Assembly (NCBI RefSeq): GCF_028689785.1
Contig: NZ_JAQVCN010000012.1
Location: 1-64,000 of the forward strand
Direction: 5' to 3'
DNA from: Zoogloea sp.
Lineage (GTDB): Bacteria; Pseudomonadota; Gammaproteobacteria; Burkholderiales; Rhodocyclaceae
Length of the DNA stretch: 64,000 bases
Position numbers and translations under genes: made by a program. The notes under the pieces are model-generated. The model had not been told where the DNA came from, ran no database searches, and saw nothing but the letters and a program-made list of their open reading frames with translations. This document shows positions 6,920-16,490 of this stretch, in pieces; the first letter of the stretch is position 1, and every line of letters starts with the position of its first letter.

Positions 6920-8431
6920 TCAAGCAAGCTTGGCGGGGGCGGCGGCGAGGAGGGCTTCGGCGGCGCGGCCGGGGCCGAAGCAGGCGGCCAGGCGGGGCAG
7001 GTCGAGGCTGGCCTCCAGGCTGTCGGCGAGGCGGTCCAGGTCGGCCTGGCGGCGGGCCGACAGGTCGACGCGCTCCGCATCGCTGATGCCAGTCCAGGCG
7101 AGGAGGGCGGCGAGGGCGTCCGGGTGGTCGAAGAGGCCGTGGAGGTAGGTGCCGAGGATCTGCCCGTCTGCGGATAGTGCCCCGTCTACACGTCCGTCGG
7201 TGAGCTTAACGGCGGGTTGTGCCAGGGCGGGGCCGCGGGTTACGCCCATGTGGATCTCGTAGCCGTTTACCGGGGCTGCACCGGGCAGACACAGGCTGCC
7301 GGTCACGGTCTGCAACTGCTTCTCGGCCTCAAGTTCGGTCTCGGTGTCGAGCAGGCCCAGGCCGGCTACGCTGCCGGGTTTGCCTTCGAGCCCGAGGGGG
7401 TCGTGGAGCTGACGGCCGAGCATCTGGTAGCCGCCGCAGATGGCGACCACCTTGCCGCCGTAGCGCAGGTGGCGCTTGATGGATTCTTCCCAGCCCTGCT
7501 GGCGCAGCCAGGCCAGGTCGGCCTGTACGGCCTTGGAGCCGGGCAGCACGATCAAGTCGGCGGGGGGGATGGCCTGCCCAGGGCCGACCCAGCTGAAATC
7601 CACCTGTGGGTGCAGGCGCAAGGCGTCCAGGTCGGTGTGATTGGAGATGCGTGGATACACCGGCGCGACGACGTGCAGGCGGGCCTCGCCTTTCTCGGCG
7701 CGGGCATCGGCGAGGGCGTCCTCGGCGTCCAGGAAGAGACCGTGCAGATAGGGCAGCACGCCCAGCACCGGGCGGCCGGTGCGTGCCTCAAGCCAGTCGA
7801 GGCCCGACTGGAGCAAACCGATGTCGCCCCGGAAGCGGTTGATCACGAAGCCTTTGACGCGGGCCTGCTCGCTGGGGGAGAGCAGCTCCAGCGTGCCGAC
7901 CAGGTGGGCGAAGACGCCGCCCCGGTCGATGTCCGCCACCAGGATCACCGGGCAGTCCACTTCTTCGGCAAAGCCCATGTTGGCAATGTCGCGGTCACGC
8001 AGATTGATTTCAGCGGGGCTGCCGGCGCCTTCCACCAGTACGGCTTCGTAGGCATCGGAGAGGCGGCCGTAGCTCTCCAGCACAGCGGCCATGGCCCGGG
8101 GTTTGTAGTTGTGATAGTCCCGCGCTGACAGGTTGGCCACGGCACGGCCGTGGATGATGACCTGGGCGCCAATGTCGGTGGAGGGCTTGAGCAGCACCGG
8201 GTTCATATCGGTGTGAGGCTCAAGGCCGGCGGCAATGGCTTGCAGGGCCTGGGCCCGGCCAATCTCGCCCCCGTCCACCGTTACCGCCGAATTGAGAGCC
8301 ATGTTCTGGGGCTTGAAGGGGGCGATCCGCACGCCGCGACGCCACAGCAGGCGGGCCAGGCCGGCGACGAGGGTGCTCTTGCCGGCATCGGAGGTGGTGC
8401 CCTGAACCATCAGGGTGCGGGCTTGACGCAT
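6920..8431 (-). CDS. cobQ: Cobyric acid synthase CobQ/CbiP
   Basis: This 503-residue enzyme amidates adenosylcobyrinic acid a,c-diamide to adenosylcobyric acid, using glutamine and ATP. The N-terminal dethiobiotin synthetase-like ATPase has the P-loop [10 protein letters not shown] (~11-20), [13 protein letters not shown] (~168) and FVINRFRGD. The C-terminal class I glutamine amidotransferase domain has the nucleophilic Cys in [10 protein letters not shown] (~335) and the His in [11 protein letters not shown] (~440). Length fits the family. It is divergent from cbiB with only 39 bp between the starts, so the two promoters must overlap. No cobalamin riboswitch is apparent in that gap. Confidence 0.95.
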   Translation of the reverse strand: MRQARTLMVQGTTSDAGKSTLVAGLARLLWRRGVRIAPFKPQNMALNSAVTVDGGEIGRAQALQAIAAGLEPHTDMNPVLLKPSTDIGAQVIIHGRAVANLSARDYHNYKPRAMAAVLESYGRLSDAYEAVLVEGAGSPAEINLRDRDIANMGFAEEVDCPVILVADIDRGGVFAHLVGTLELLSPSEQARVKGFVINRFRGDIGLLQSGLDWLEARTGRPVLGVLPYLHGLFLDAEDALADARAEKGEARLHVVAPVYPRISNHTDLDALRLHPQVDFSWVGPGQAIPPADLIVLPGSKAVQADLAWLRQQGWEESIKRHLRYGGKVVAICGGYQMLGRQLHDPLGLEGKPGSVAGLGLLDTETELEAEKQLQTVTGSLCLPGAAPVNGYEIHMGVTRGPALAQPAVKLTDGRVDGALSADGQILGTYLHGLFDHPDALAALLAWTGISDAERVDLSARRQADLDRLADSLEASLDLPRLAACFGPGRAAEALLAAAPAKLA

Positions 8432-8470
8432 GACTTACAATCCAGGGTGCAATAAGCCTTTGATTATCCC

Positions 8471-9409
8471 ATGCTCGCCTTGCTCCTCGCCGCCCTGTTT
8501 CCCGTTGTCGTACCCCTGCTGCTGGGGCTGTCCCTCGACCGCCTCCTTGGTGAACCGCGGCGCTTCCATCCCCTGGTGGGTTTCGGGCGTTATGCCGCGG
8601 CTGTCGAGCGGCTGATGCGCCGTATAGGCAGCTATCGGGGAGCCGGCCTGCTGGCCTGGATCGTTGCGGTACTGCCTTGGGTGGCATTGGCGGGCTCCCT
8701 CAAGGAGGCCCATGTGTGGCTGGGCGTGGTGGTGGATGTGGGCCTTCTGTACTTCGCCGTAGGGGGGCGCAGCCTGGCCGAGCATGCCCGGGCGGTGGCG
8801 GTGCCCCTGGCCCAGGGCGATCTGGCCAGCGCCCGTCAGCGCCTGTCGTGGATCGTCTCCCGGGATACGGCAGAGCTCGACGAGTCGGGTGTGGCCAAGG
8901 CCACCGTCGAGTCGGTACTTGAGAATGGCAACGATGCGGTCTTCGGAGCCCTGTTCTGGTTTGCCCTGCTGGGCGGCCCGGGAGCCCTGATGTTCCGCCT
9001 GGCCAATACTCTGGATGCCATGTGGGGCTACCGCACCGAGCGTTACCTGCATTTCGGCTGGGCTGCGGCGCGCATCGATGATGTGCTCAATTTTGTTCCT
9101 GCCCGGCTCACGGCCCTCAGCTACGCCTTGCTGGGGCATACGGCCAATGCTCTGCGCTGCTGGCGCACTCAGGCGCCGACCTGGGACAGCCCCAACGCGG
9201 GCCCGGTCATGGCAGCCGGTGCCGGTGCCCTGGATGTGAGCCTGGGGGGGCCGGCGATCTACCACGGCCAGCTCGAAAGCCGTCCGCCCCTGGGGGCTGG
9301 CGCACCGGCCCAGGCCGCGGACATCGACAAGGCCCTGGCTCTGGTCAGCAACAGCGTGTGGCTGTGGGTGCTGGCCGTGGCGGCGGTGAGTGCGCTGATC
9401 CATGCTTGA
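8471..9409 (+). CDS. cbiB: Adenosylcobinamide-phosphate synthase CbiB/CobD
   Basis: A 312-residue integral membrane protein of the CbiB family, which attaches the aminopropanol-phosphate arm to cobyric acid. Family motifs are [18 protein letters not shown] near the start, [29 protein letters not shown] and [15 protein letters not shown]. Hydrophobic segments at ~1-15, ~55-90, ~150-170 and the C-terminus are consistent with several membrane spans. The stop overlaps the start of the aminotransferase gene by 8 bp, so the two are translationally coupled; they supply and attach the same side chain. Confidence 0.94.
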   Translation: MLALLLAALFPVVVPLLLGLSLDRLLGEPRRFHPLVGFGRYAAAVERLMRRIGSYRGAGLLAWIVAVLPWVALAGSLKEAHVWLGVVVDVGLLYFAVGGRSLAEHARAVAVPLAQGDLASARQRLSWIVSRDTAELDESGVAKATVESVLENGNDAVFGALFWFALLGGPGALMFRLANTLDAMWGYRTERYLHFGWAAARIDDVLNFVPARLTALSYALLGHTANALRCWRTQAPTWDSPNAGPVMAAGAGALDVSLGGPAIYHGQLESRPPLGAGAPAQAADIDKALALVSNSVWLWVLAVAAVSALIHA

Positions 9410-10373
9410 GCATGGCGGGCGTCTGCGCCAGGCTGCCCGGCGCTATGGCATCGCGTTGGCGGATTGGGTGGATCTGTCCGCCGGCATCAATCCGCAGGCC
9501 TACCCCGTGCCGCCCCTGGCGGCAGAGGTCTGGCAGCGTCTGCCCGAGGCGGATGACGGGTTGGAGGCCGCGGCGGCGGCGTTCTACGGCAACCCCCTGT
9601 TGCTCCCGGTCGCCGGCTCCCAGGCCGCCATCCAGGCCCTGCCCGGGTGTTTTGCACCGGCGCGGGTGCTGACCCTGGCACCAACCTATGCGGAACATCC
9701 CCACGCCTGGCGTGGGCATCAGATCCGGGCTGTTGCTGCCGAGCAGATCGCTGCGGCGCTGGGCGAGGCGGACATTCTGCTTCTGGTCCAGCCCAACAAC
9801 CCCGACGGCCAGCGTTTCCCCCGGGCCCTGTTGTTGCGCTGGCATGCCGAGCTGGCGGCCCGCGGTGGCTGCCTGATCGTGGACGAGGCCTTCATCGACG
9901 CCGACCCCGCCGACAGCCTGGTGCCCCTCGCCGGCCAGCCCGGCCTGGTGGTGCTGCGTTCGGTGGGCAAGTTTTTTGGCCTGGCCGGTGCCCGGGTGGG
10001 TTTCGTGTTTGCCGAGGCCCGCATGCTGGAGGCCTTGGCTGAGCGGCTCGGGCCGTGGGCCGTGTCGGGTCCGGCCCGGCAGGTGACGGCCGCTGCACTG
10101 GCAGACACGGCCTGGCAGGCTGAGGCCCGGCGCAGTCTGGTCGGCGCGAGCCGCCGGCTGGCGGGCCTCCTTGATGAGAACGGTCTTGCGGGCGGCGGGG
10201 GAACTGCGCTGTTCCAGTGGCGTCCGACACCCCGTGCCCGCGAACTCCATGAGCAGCTTGCCGCCCAGGGCATCCTTACCCGCCTGTTCGAGGCGCCGGC
10301 CGGCCTGCGCTTTGGTCTGCCAGCCTCCGAATCCGAATGGGCCCGCCTTGCCGCGGCCCTCTCTGAAACCTGA
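9402..10373 (+). CDS. cobD: L-threonine-O-3-phosphate decarboxylase (CobD/CobC type)
   Basis: This 323-residue fold-type I PLP enzyme resembles histidinol-phosphate aminotransferase. It has [18 protein letters not shown] at the N-terminus, PNNPDGQRF (~135), the [11 protein letters not shown] Asp and the Schiff-base Lys in [16 protein letters not shown] (~190). The IN-P motif with overlap to cbiB identifies it as the enzyme making (R)-1-amino-2-propanol phosphate for the cobalamin nucleotide loop, rather than HisC. Being 323 residues, it is slightly shorter than the ~360 of Salmonella CobD but normal for betaproteobacteria. Confidence 0.9.
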   Translation: MLEHGGRLRQAARRYGIALADWVDLSAGINPQAYPVPPLAAEVWQRLPEADDGLEAAAAAFYGNPLLLPVAGSQAAIQALPGCFAPARVLTLAPTYAEHPHAWRGHQIRAVAAEQIAAALGEADILLLVQPNNPDGQRFPRALLLRWHAELAARGGCLIVDEAFIDADPADSLVPLAGQPGLVVLRSVGKFFGLAGARVGFVFAEARMLEALAERLGPWAVSGPARQVTAAALADTAWQAEARRSLVGASRRLAGLLDENGLAGGGGTALFQWRPTPRARELHEQLAAQGILTRLFEAPAGLRFGLPASESEWARLAAALSET

Positions 10374-10394
10374 TTTCACAGGGAGAACTGTCCC

Positions 10395-11270
10395 ATGCGT
10401 CACACCCTTCTGGCCCTAGGCCTCCTGCTCGCATCCGGCCTGGCGAATGCCGTCCTTGAGGTTACCGACGACCTGGGGCAGAACATCCGCCTGGCCCAGC
10501 CCGCCCGCCGCATCGTCAGCCTGGCTCCCCATGTAACCGAGCTGCTGTATGCCGCCGGGGCCGGCGACAAGGTGGTGGGGGTCGTGCAGTACAGCGACTA
10601 CCCGGAGGCGGCAAAGAAGGTGGCCAGGGTGGGCGGCTACACCTCGGTGGACATGGAAAAGGTCGTGGCCCTCAAGCCCGACCTGGTGGTGGCCTGGAAG
10701 AGCGGCAACCGCGACGCCCATCTGGATAAGCTGCGCGGGCTGGGCATCCCGGTCTTCATCAACGAGCCGCGCAAGATCGAGGATGTGGCCCGCAGCCTGT
10801 CGCAACTGGGCCGGCTGGCCGGCACAGAAGCGGTGGCCGACGGCGCTGCCAAGGCGTTTCGCGAGCGCCATGCTGCCCTGCAGGCTCGCTATTCCAGCCG
10901 CCCCAGGGTGCGCACCTTCTACGAGATCTGGAACCGCCCTCTGATGACCATCAACGGCGAGCACCTGATCTCCGACGTGATCCGCCTGTGCGGCGGCGAC
11001 AACGTCTTTGCACGCTTGCCGGTGCTGGCCCCCACCATTGACACCGAGGCCGTGCTGGCCGCGGCGCCGGAGGTGATCGTTGCCAGTGGCATGGGCGAGG
11101 CGCGGCCCGAATGGCTGGACGACTGGCGCCAATGGGCCAAGCTGCAGGCAGTCAGCCGCGGCAACCTGTTCTTCATTCCGCCCGACCAGATCCAGCGCCA
11201 CACGCCGCGCATCCTCGATGGTGCGGAGCGTCTGTGTGGCCAGCTCGAAGAGGCCCGGGCGCGGCGATGA
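10395..11270 (+). CDS. btuF: Periplasmic cobalamin-binding protein BtuF
   Basis: A 291-residue class III substrate-binding protein with a cleavable signal peptide (hydrophobic core ending in ASGLANA). It has the TroA/BtuF fold: ARRIVSLAPHVTELLYAAG, then KVARVGGYTSVDMEKVVALKPDLVVAW and the C-terminal lobe DVIRLCGGDNVFARLPVLAPT with the connecting helix between them. It would deliver B12 or cobinamide to BtuCD, but no btuC or btuD is present nearby. It follows cobD by 21 bp, with AGGGAGAA before the start. Confidence 0.88.
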   Translation: MRHTLLALGLLLASGLANAVLEVTDDLGQNIRLAQPARRIVSLAPHVTELLYAAGAGDKVVGVVQYSDYPEAAKKVARVGGYTSVDMEKVVALKPDLVVAWKSGNRDAHLDKLRGLGIPVFINEPRKIEDVARSLSQLGRLAGTEAVADGAAKAFRERHAALQARYSSRPRVRTFYEIWNRPLMTINGEHLISDVIRLCGGDNVFARLPVLAPTIDTEAVLAAAPEVIVASGMGEARPEWLDDWRQWAKLQAVSRGNLFFIPPDQIQRHTPRILDGAERLCGQLEEARARR

Positions 11271-12304
11271 GACGGCGCTATGCCACGCTGCTTGCGCTTG
11301 GCCTGAGTTCGGCCGGTGCAGTTGAACCAGAGGCCGGCCCCGGGCCCATCCCCGGTGAAGTCGTCACCCGCATCGGTCAGGTGGCGGCCGTCCCTGCCGA
11401 CGAGCGCCTGGTGCCGGGTTATGCCGGTGCGTGGCGCATGGCCGCGGCCCAGCGTCAGGTGATCGATGCCATCAAGGCCCACGAGGCCCGCGCGGCCAAG
11501 CCCTGCCAGGATGTCCGCGTCACCGCGACGGCCCAGGCCGCCCCCGATCTGCTCGAAACCAGGCCGCGCAATGTTCACCACGCCCTTGAACGGTGGACCG
11601 TACAGGCCTGCGGCGCCGAGCGTCAGTACGAGGTGTGGTACCGCTTCGAGAAAGACAACTCCCGCGTGCTGGTGGCTGATAGTGCTGGGGCCGGGTTTCA
11701 GGCCGAACTCGATCCGCCCTACCGGCGCTTGCGCGAACTGGCCGCTGCCCGCCGCCAGGAAGTGGCTGCTGGCGCCATGCGCTGGCTCAACCTGCCGCTA
11801 CCCAACGATAGCGTGCCGGCATCCAACGAGAGTACCCCCCGCAGCTGGAGCGCCGAATTCGTGCCCCTGGGGGAGAGCCTGCGCGAGTGGACCCAGTTGG
11901 TCTCCGTGCAGGGCTTGCCGCGCAGCAAGGCGGCTGGACAGGCGGTGATGCTGCTGGAGGGCATGCAGCGCAGCCGTGCCGCGCGTTGCGGTGTGCCGCC
12001 GGGTGAGGTGAGCCTGCTGCCGCCCGGTGCCAACGCGCCCCACGGTGTGGTGGCCCAGACTTTTCTGGTATGCCCCCAGGTACCCGGCACCAACTATGCC
12101 GAGCTGGCGGTGGTGAAGGCCATTGAAGGGCCGGACTGGCTCTACCTGGTGCAGCGCGCCTGGCGCCTGCCGGCCGGCGATGCACAGGCCGTGCTGGCTG
12201 CGGCGCAGGAGCCGCGGCTTGCTGCCGAGGCCTTCCTGGCTTCGGTGCAGCTATGCAATCCGGCCCAGGACACCGCCGCCTGCCCGTCGCCCTTTCCCCG
12301 CTGA
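11267..12304 (+). CDS. Hypothetical exported protein in the cobalamin gene cluster
   Basis: The 345-residue protein starts at an ATG overlapping the btuF stop (ATGA). It has a short hydrophobic N-terminus (LLALGLSSAGAVEPEAG) that may be a signal peptide. I recognise no enzyme motif. Visible features are four or more Cys residues (AAKPCQDV, VQACGAE, AARCGVPPGE, FLVCPQ) and a Trp-rich central region. Translational coupling to btuF and to the following binding protein suggests a conserved partner, but its function is unknown. Confidence 0.7.
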   Translation: MRRRYATLLALGLSSAGAVEPEAGPGPIPGEVVTRIGQVAAVPADERLVPGYAGAWRMAAAQRQVIDAIKAHEARAAKPCQDVRVTATAQAAPDLLETRPRNVHHALERWTVQACGAERQYEVWYRFEKDNSRVLVADSAGAGFQAELDPPYRRLRELAAARRQEVAAGAMRWLNLPLPNDSVPASNESTPRSWSAEFVPLGESLREWTQLVSVQGLPRSKAAGQAVMLLEGMQRSRAARCGVPPGEVSLLPPGANAPHGVVAQTFLVCPQVPGTNYAELAVVKAIEGPDWLYLVQRAWRLPAGDAQAVLAAAQEPRLAAEAFLASVQLCNPAQDTAACPSPFPR

Positions 12305-12332
12305 GCTCCACTGCTTGCCCCTGGAAACACCC

Positions 12333-13136
12333 ATGCCCCGTCTGCCCCAGCGCATCGTCTGCCTGTCCACCGAAACCGTCGAGGTGCTCTACCTGCTCGG
12401 CGAGGAGGCGCGCATCGCCGGCATCTCCGGCTTCACCACCCATCCGCCCCGGGCACGCAAGGAGAAGCCCAAGGTCAGTGGCTTCTCCAGCGCCAAGATC
12501 GAACGCATCCTGGCGGTGGAGCCCGATCTGGTGCTGGCCTTTTCCGATCTGCAGGGCGACATCGCCCGCGACCTGGTGAAGGCCGGGGTGGCGGTGCATG
12601 TGTTCAACCATCGCAGCGTGGATGGCATTCTGGCCATGATCGAAACAGTGGGGCGCCTGGTGGGGGCCGAGGCCAGGGCGCTGGCGCTGGTGGCCGAACT
12701 GGAACAGGCCATCGCCGCCGTACGCACCGCCGGCGAGGCCCGTGCGGTGCGGCTGGGGCTGCGGCCGCGGGTTTACTTTGAAGAATGGAACGAGCCGCTG
12801 ATCACCGGCATCCGTTGGGTGTCGGAGCTGATCGGGATTGCCGGGGGGGAGGACTGTTTCGGCGAGCTGTCGGTGCATCCCAACGCCCGCGAACGCATCC
12901 TCGCCGATTCATCGGTGGTCATTCCGCGGGCGCCGGATCTGATCATCGGATCGTGGTGCGGCAAGCATTTCCAGCCCAGCCATGTGACTTCCCGGCCCGG
13001 CTGGGGGGCCATCCCGGCGGTGCGCAATGGCCAGGTGCTGGAGATCAAGTCGGCCATCCTGCTGGCCCCGGGGCCGGCGGCCATCCGTGAGGGCCTGCCC
13101 GCCATCGCCGCCTGCCTCGATCGCCTGGAGGGGTGA
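12333..13136 (+). CDS. Second BtuF-like binding protein lacking a signal peptide
   Basis: This 267-residue protein has the BtuF/TroA fold: QRIVCLSTETVEVLYLLGEE, KVSGFSSAKIERILAVEPDLVLAF (read as two joined segments) and ELIGIAGGEDCFGELSV. A cobalamin-binding family tail ends in RNGQVLEIKSAILLAPGP. Unlike the upstream btuF it starts directly at the fold, with no signal peptide. In-frame extension to 12123 would only add low-complexity sequence overlapping the previous gene. It may act in the cytoplasm or be a misdirected paralogue. A good ribosome binding site is not obvious at 12333. Confidence 0.75.
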   Translation: MPRLPQRIVCLSTETVEVLYLLGEEARIAGISGFTTHPPRARKEKPKVSGFSSAKIERILAVEPDLVLAFSDLQGDIARDLVKAGVAVHVFNHRSVDGILAMIETVGRLVGAEARALALVAELEQAIAAVRTAGEARAVRLGLRPRVYFEEWNEPLITGIRWVSELIGIAGGEDCFGELSVHPNARERILADSSVVIPRAPDLIIGSWCGKHFQPSHVTSRPGWGAIPAVRNGQVLEIKSAILLAPGPAAIREGLPAIAACLDRLEG

Positions 13137-13166
13137 GAGGTGAGGCGACGCCGGGCTTGAACGCCC

Positions 13167-13853
13167 TCAGCGGCGGATCCCCACCACTTTCTGGTACAGC
13201 CCACCGAAGAAAGTCTCCTTGTGCCATTCGAAACCGGTGGTTTCGGGCACCAGGGTGTCGATCGACTCTTCCAGCAGGGAGTTGGCAAAGGGCTCCAGGT
13301 AACGGAACACCAGGGCCATTACCGGCCCCATCGGATGCCACCAGCGCGGCTTGTGGTAGTCCACGAAGACGATCTTGCCACCCGGCTCCACGGCGTTGAG
13401 GAGGTTGGCCACGATACGGCGGCGGGCGGCGGCGGGCACCTCGTGGAGCAGGAAGAAGCAGCATACCCCGTCAAAGCTGCGCCCCACCGGCTCGGTGAGA
13501 TCAGCCACCTGGGCCTGGGTGCTGCCCGGCCACGGCGCCAGTTTGCGATGGGTGTTGGCAATCTGGATGGGGGCTACGTCGAGTACCAGCAACTGGCCCG
13601 TGTCGCCCAGCCGCCGGGCCAGCCGGGGGGAGAAATCCCCATAGACGGCGGCAGCCTGGAGCGCCCGCTGACCAGGCTGAAACTCCGCCACGGCCCGGCT
13701 CATCAGCCGGTCGGCGTTGCCCCACAGGATGGCGGACACCACCACCGGCCGGTCGAGCCAGGGCAGGGTGCGGTGATCGAGGTAGGCCCAGGTGTAGGTA
13801 TCCCGGAGGTAGTCCGGCAATTCGCGGGGGACAGCGGAGGTGGATTCACGCAT
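13167..13853 (-). CDS. rquA: Rhodoquinone biosynthesis methyltransferase-like protein RquA
   Basis: This 228-residue protein matches RquA. It has TYTWAYLDHRTLPWLDRP (~20), VVSAILWGNADRL, LQAAAVYGDFSPRLARRLGD (~66), LDVAPIQIANTHRKL, FFLLHEVPAAARRRIV, VFVDYHKPRWWHPMGP and FGGLYQKVV at the C-terminus. RquA converts ubiquinone to rhodoquinone, a low-potential quinone for fumarate respiration. The SAM-binding loop is diverged (AAAVYGD in place of GxGxG), which is characteristic of RquA. The start at 13853 is the most likely; an ATG at 13913 would add 20 residues, and neither has a strong ribosome binding site. It is convergent with the BtuF-like gene. Confidence 0.88.
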   Translation of the reverse strand: MRESTSAVPRELPDYLRDTYTWAYLDHRTLPWLDRPVVVSAILWGNADRLMSRAVAEFQPGQRALQAAAVYGDFSPRLARRLGDTGQLLVLDVAPIQIANTHRKLAPWPGSTQAQVADLTEPVGRSFDGVCCFFLLHEVPAAARRRIVANLLNAVEPGGKIVFVDYHKPRWWHPMGPVMALVFRYLEPFANSLLEESIDTLVPETTGFEWHKETFFGGLYQKVVGIRR

Positions 13854-14078
13854 GGCTTGGCCTGGCTGGAGTCGGATCTGCCACAGAACCGGATGGCGGC
13901 CTGAAAGCCGCATCCGCTCTGCATCTCGGGCAGATGATACGGCGATGCGGCGGCGGCGGGGTACTTCACCGCACGGATTGTTGCGCTGCAGAAATTTTTT
14001 GTTCCCGATGCTCAACCTGTTTTGCCTGCCGCCGTGATGATGGGCTGTTCCATCAATGCGCAATCGAAAAGGCAAACC

Positions 14079-14249
14079 ATGACGAACTGGAAGGGCGTCG
14101 ATTTCGAGGGCGACCCCATCGTGGTGGTAGACCTGCGCCACTACGTGCACGCCGAGCCAGATACTGGCGGGGCGCCGGCCGGCCCTGCCATCATGGCGGC
14201 TTCCTTTCACCGGGTCGACCGCCATGCGTTTTCCCAGCCCCCTTCTTGA
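14079..14249 (+). CDS. Small hypothetical protein upstream of sfsA
   Basis: A 56-codon frame starting MTNWKGVDFEGDPIVVVDLR, preceded by AAAGGCAAACC, overlaps the sfsA start by 26 bp. The first ~25 residues look protein-like; the remainder is unremarkable. No family is recognised. It may be a real leader gene or chance coding. Confidence 0.35.
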   Translation: MTNWKGVDFEGDPIVVVDLRHYVHAEPDTGGAPAGPAIMAASFHRVDRHAFSQPPS

Positions 14250-14958
14250 GGCGCGACTGCTGCGCCGCTACCAGCGCTTCCTGGTGGATGTGGAGGCTGC
14301 CGACGGGCAGCTGCTCACCGCCCATTGCCCCAACACTGGCGCCATGCAGGGCTGCAAGACGCCAGGCAGCCGGGTGTGGTTGTCGCCGGCCACCAACCCG
14401 GCGCGCAAGCTGGCATGGACCTGGGAGCTGGTGGAGGCCGAGCCGGGGGTGATCGTTGGTGTGCACACCGGGCGCAGCAACGCCCTGGTCCGTGAGGCCA
14501 TCGAGGGGGGCCGTGTGCCGGAACTGGGAGGCTATGCGGTGATCCGGCCGGAAGTGAAATACGGCGAGGGCAGCCGCATCGACTTCCTGCTGCAGGGGCT
14601 CGGGCGGCCCGACTGCTACCTGGAGGTGAAGAACGTCACCGCTGCGGTGGAGGGGCGAATCGGCTACTTTCCCGATGCGGTGACCACCCGTGGGGCCCGC
14701 CACCTGCGCGAGATGTCCGCCATGGTGGCCGCCGGTCACCGGGCGGTGCTGGTGTTCTGTGTGCAGCGGGGTGACGTGGATGCCGTGCGTCCGGCCGACC
14801 ATATCGACCCCGATTACGGCCGGGCTTTGCGGGCGGCGCTGGCGGCCGGGGTGGAGGTGCTGGCCCTGGGCGCTCGCATCGACCCCCAGGGTATCGAGCT
14901 GGTGCGCGGGCTGGCGGTGGAGGTGCCAGGCTCCTGCCCGGTATCCGCGGGCAACTGA
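14224..14958 (+). CDS. sfsA: DNA/RNA nuclease SfsA (sugar fermentation stimulation protein)
   Basis: This 244-residue protein has the SfsA layout. The N-terminal OB-like segment reads RFPSPLLEARLLRRYQRFLV with the conserved HCPNTGAMQGC (~35-45). The C-terminal PD-(D/E)xK-like part contains YGEGSRIDFLL, CYLEVKNVT, YFPDAVTTRGARHLREM and VFCVQRGDVDAVRPAD. The acidic residue/EVK pattern is the probable nuclease centre. The length fits the family (~230-240). Physiological role remains loosely defined; the assignment itself is firm. Confidence 0.93.
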   Translation: MRFPSPLLEARLLRRYQRFLVDVEAADGQLLTAHCPNTGAMQGCKTPGSRVWLSPATNPARKLAWTWELVEAEPGVIVGVHTGRSNALVREAIEGGRVPELGGYAVIRPEVKYGEGSRIDFLLQGLGRPDCYLEVKNVTAAVEGRIGYFPDAVTTRGARHLREMSAMVAAGHRAVLVFCVQRGDVDAVRPADHIDPDYGRALRAALAAGVEVLALGARIDPQGIELVRGLAVEVPGSCPVSAGN

Positions 14959-14985
14959 CCCCGACCTCAGGGAATTGCGGCTTTC

Positions 14986-15021
14986 CACAATAGGGCCGTC
15001 CACAATGGGGGAGAGCACAAT
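14986..15021. repeat. Three CACAAT direct repeats at exact 15-bp spacing upstream of dctA
   Basis: CACAAT occurs at 14986-14991, 15001-15006 and 15016-15021, the first two within TCCACAAT. They end 64 bp before the dctA start codon. Regular same-strand repeats of this kind suggest binding of a regulator of dicarboxylate uptake; the binder is unknown. Confidence 0.45.
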
Positions 15022-15085
15022 TTCGGCCCTCCGGTGATCGGCCTAACCTTCGGCCCATAGTCACAAACACCGGAGAAAAACCGTC

Positions 15086-16405
15086 ATGAAAAAGCCGTTC
15101 TACAAGGTGCTGTACGTGCAGGTGCTGTTCGCCATCGTCTGCGGCGTGCTGCTGGGGTATTTCGAGCCCAAGCTGGGGGTGGATCTGAAGCCCCTGGGTG
15201 ACGGTTTCATCAAGCTGGTCAAGATGATCATTGCGCCGGTGATCTTCTGCACCGTGGTGCACGGCATCGCCGGCATGCAAGACATGAAGAAGGTCGGCCG
15301 GGTGGGCGGCAAGGCACTGCTGTACTTCGAAATCGTGTCCACCCTGGCCCTGGCCATCGGCCTGGTGGTGGCCAACGTGGCCCAGCCTGGTGCTGGCTTC
15401 AATGCCGACGTGAGTTCTCTGGACACCAAGGCCATCGAGGGCTACACCGCCAAGGCTCATGCCCAGACGACCACCGAGTTCGTGCTCAACATCATCCCCT
15501 CCACCTTCGTGGATGCCTTCGCCAAGGGCGATATCCTGCAGGTGCTGCTGCTGGCCATCCTGTTCGGCTTCTCCCTCGCCGCCATGGGTGACAAGGGCAA
15601 GCCGGTCTTCGACTTCGTGGAGCAGATCTCCCACGTGATGTTCGGCATCGTCAATACCGTGATGAAGCTTGCTCCCCTGGGTGCCTTCGGCGCCATGGCC
15701 TTCACCATCGGCAAATACGGCGTGGCCTCTCTGGTGCCCATGGCCAAGCTGATGGGCGCCTTTTACCTCACCTGCGGCCTGTTCATCTTCATTGTGCTCG
15801 GTGCCATTGCCCGCTACACCGGCTTCTCCATCTTCAAGTTCATCAAGTACATCCGTGAAGAACTGCTGATCGTGCTGGGCACCAGTTCTTCCGAATCGGC
15901 CCTGCCCAAGCTGATGCACAAGCTTGAAAAGATGGGCTGCGGCCGCTCCGTGGTTGGTCTTGTGGTGCCCACCGGCTATTCCTTCAACCTGGACGGCACC
16001 AACATCTACATGACCATGGCCGCCCTGTTCATCGCCCAGGCCACCAATACCGACCTGACCCTGACCCAGGAGCTGTCCATCCTGGTGGTGGCCATGCTGA
16101 CCTCCAAAGGCGCCAGCGGCATCACCGGTGCCGGCTTCATCACCCTGGCCTCCACCCTGGCCGTGGTGCCCACCATCCCGGTGGCCGGCATGGCCCTGAT
16201 CCTGGGTATCGACCGTTTCATGAGCGAAGCCCGTGCCCTGACCAACATCACCGGCAATGCGGTGGCTACCGTGGTGATCTCTGCCTCCGAAAATGAACTG
16301 GACCGGGAGCGCATGGCCCTGGCCCTGGACGGCAAGCTGGAAGATGAAGTGGCCGTGGTGCCCGAACTGCCCGCCATCGAGCCGGCCCTGGTGCCCGCCC
16401 GCTGA
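15086..16405 (+). CDS. dctA: C4-dicarboxylate/proton symporter DctA
   Basis: The 439-residue inner-membrane carrier belongs to the DAACS family and imports succinate, fumarate and malate. Conserved elements include [20 protein letters not shown] (~35), the serine-rich re-entrant loop [14 protein letters not shown] (~265), [18 protein letters not shown] (~300) and [18 protein letters not shown] (~345). Eight membrane segments are apparent. CACAAT repeats lie upstream and a strong terminator downstream, so it is a single-gene unit. In this context it may feed fumarate/succinate metabolism together with the rhodoquinone gene nearby. Confidence 0.95.
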   Translation: MKKPFYKVLYVQVLFAIVCGVLLGYFEPKLGVDLKPLGDGFIKLVKMIIAPVIFCTVVHGIAGMQDMKKVGRVGGKALLYFEIVSTLALAIGLVVANVAQPGAGFNADVSSLDTKAIEGYTAKAHAQTTTEFVLNIIPSTFVDAFAKGDILQVLLLAILFGFSLAAMGDKGKPVFDFVEQISHVMFGIVNTVMKLAPLGAFGAMAFTIGKYGVASLVPMAKLMGAFYLTCGLFIFIVLGAIARYTGFSIFKFIKYIREELLIVLGTSSSESALPKLMHKLEKMGCGRSVVGLVVPTGYSFNLDGTNIYMTMAALFIAQATNTDLTLTQELSILVVAMLTSKGASGITGAGFITLASTLAVVPTIPVAGMALILGIDRFMSEARALTNITGNAVATVVISASENELDRERMALALDGKLEDEVAVVPELPAIEPALVPAR

Positions 16406-16436
16406 GCCCGGCGCAGCCTCGCCACCGCAAGTAAAG

Positions 16437-16469
16437 AGGCCGGTCCGACGCAAGTCGGGCCGGCCTTTT
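16437..16469 (+). terminator. Rho-independent terminator of dctA
   Basis: AGGCCGGTCCGAC and GTCGGGCCGGCCT form a GC-rich hairpin (one mismatch-type position) around GCAA, followed by TTTT. It lies between the convergent dctA and Tsx-like genes. Confidence 0.8.
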
Positions 16470-16490
16470 GCCGTGTGGCGTGGGCGGCGC

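Noticed and set aside
8432-8470. Cobalamin riboswitch in the cobQ/cbiB gap
   Set aside because: The gap is only 39 bp, too short for a riboswitch, and no B12-box is recognisable.
12123-12332. Longer start for the second BtuF-like protein
   Set aside because: The extension overlaps the preceding gene out of frame, is Arg/Pro/Cys-rich and adds no signal peptide.
14636-16453. 605-codon minus-strand frame across dctA
   Set aside because: It is antisense to a clear DctA gene; Gly/His/Gln-rich composition is what high-GC codon bias produces on the opposite strand.
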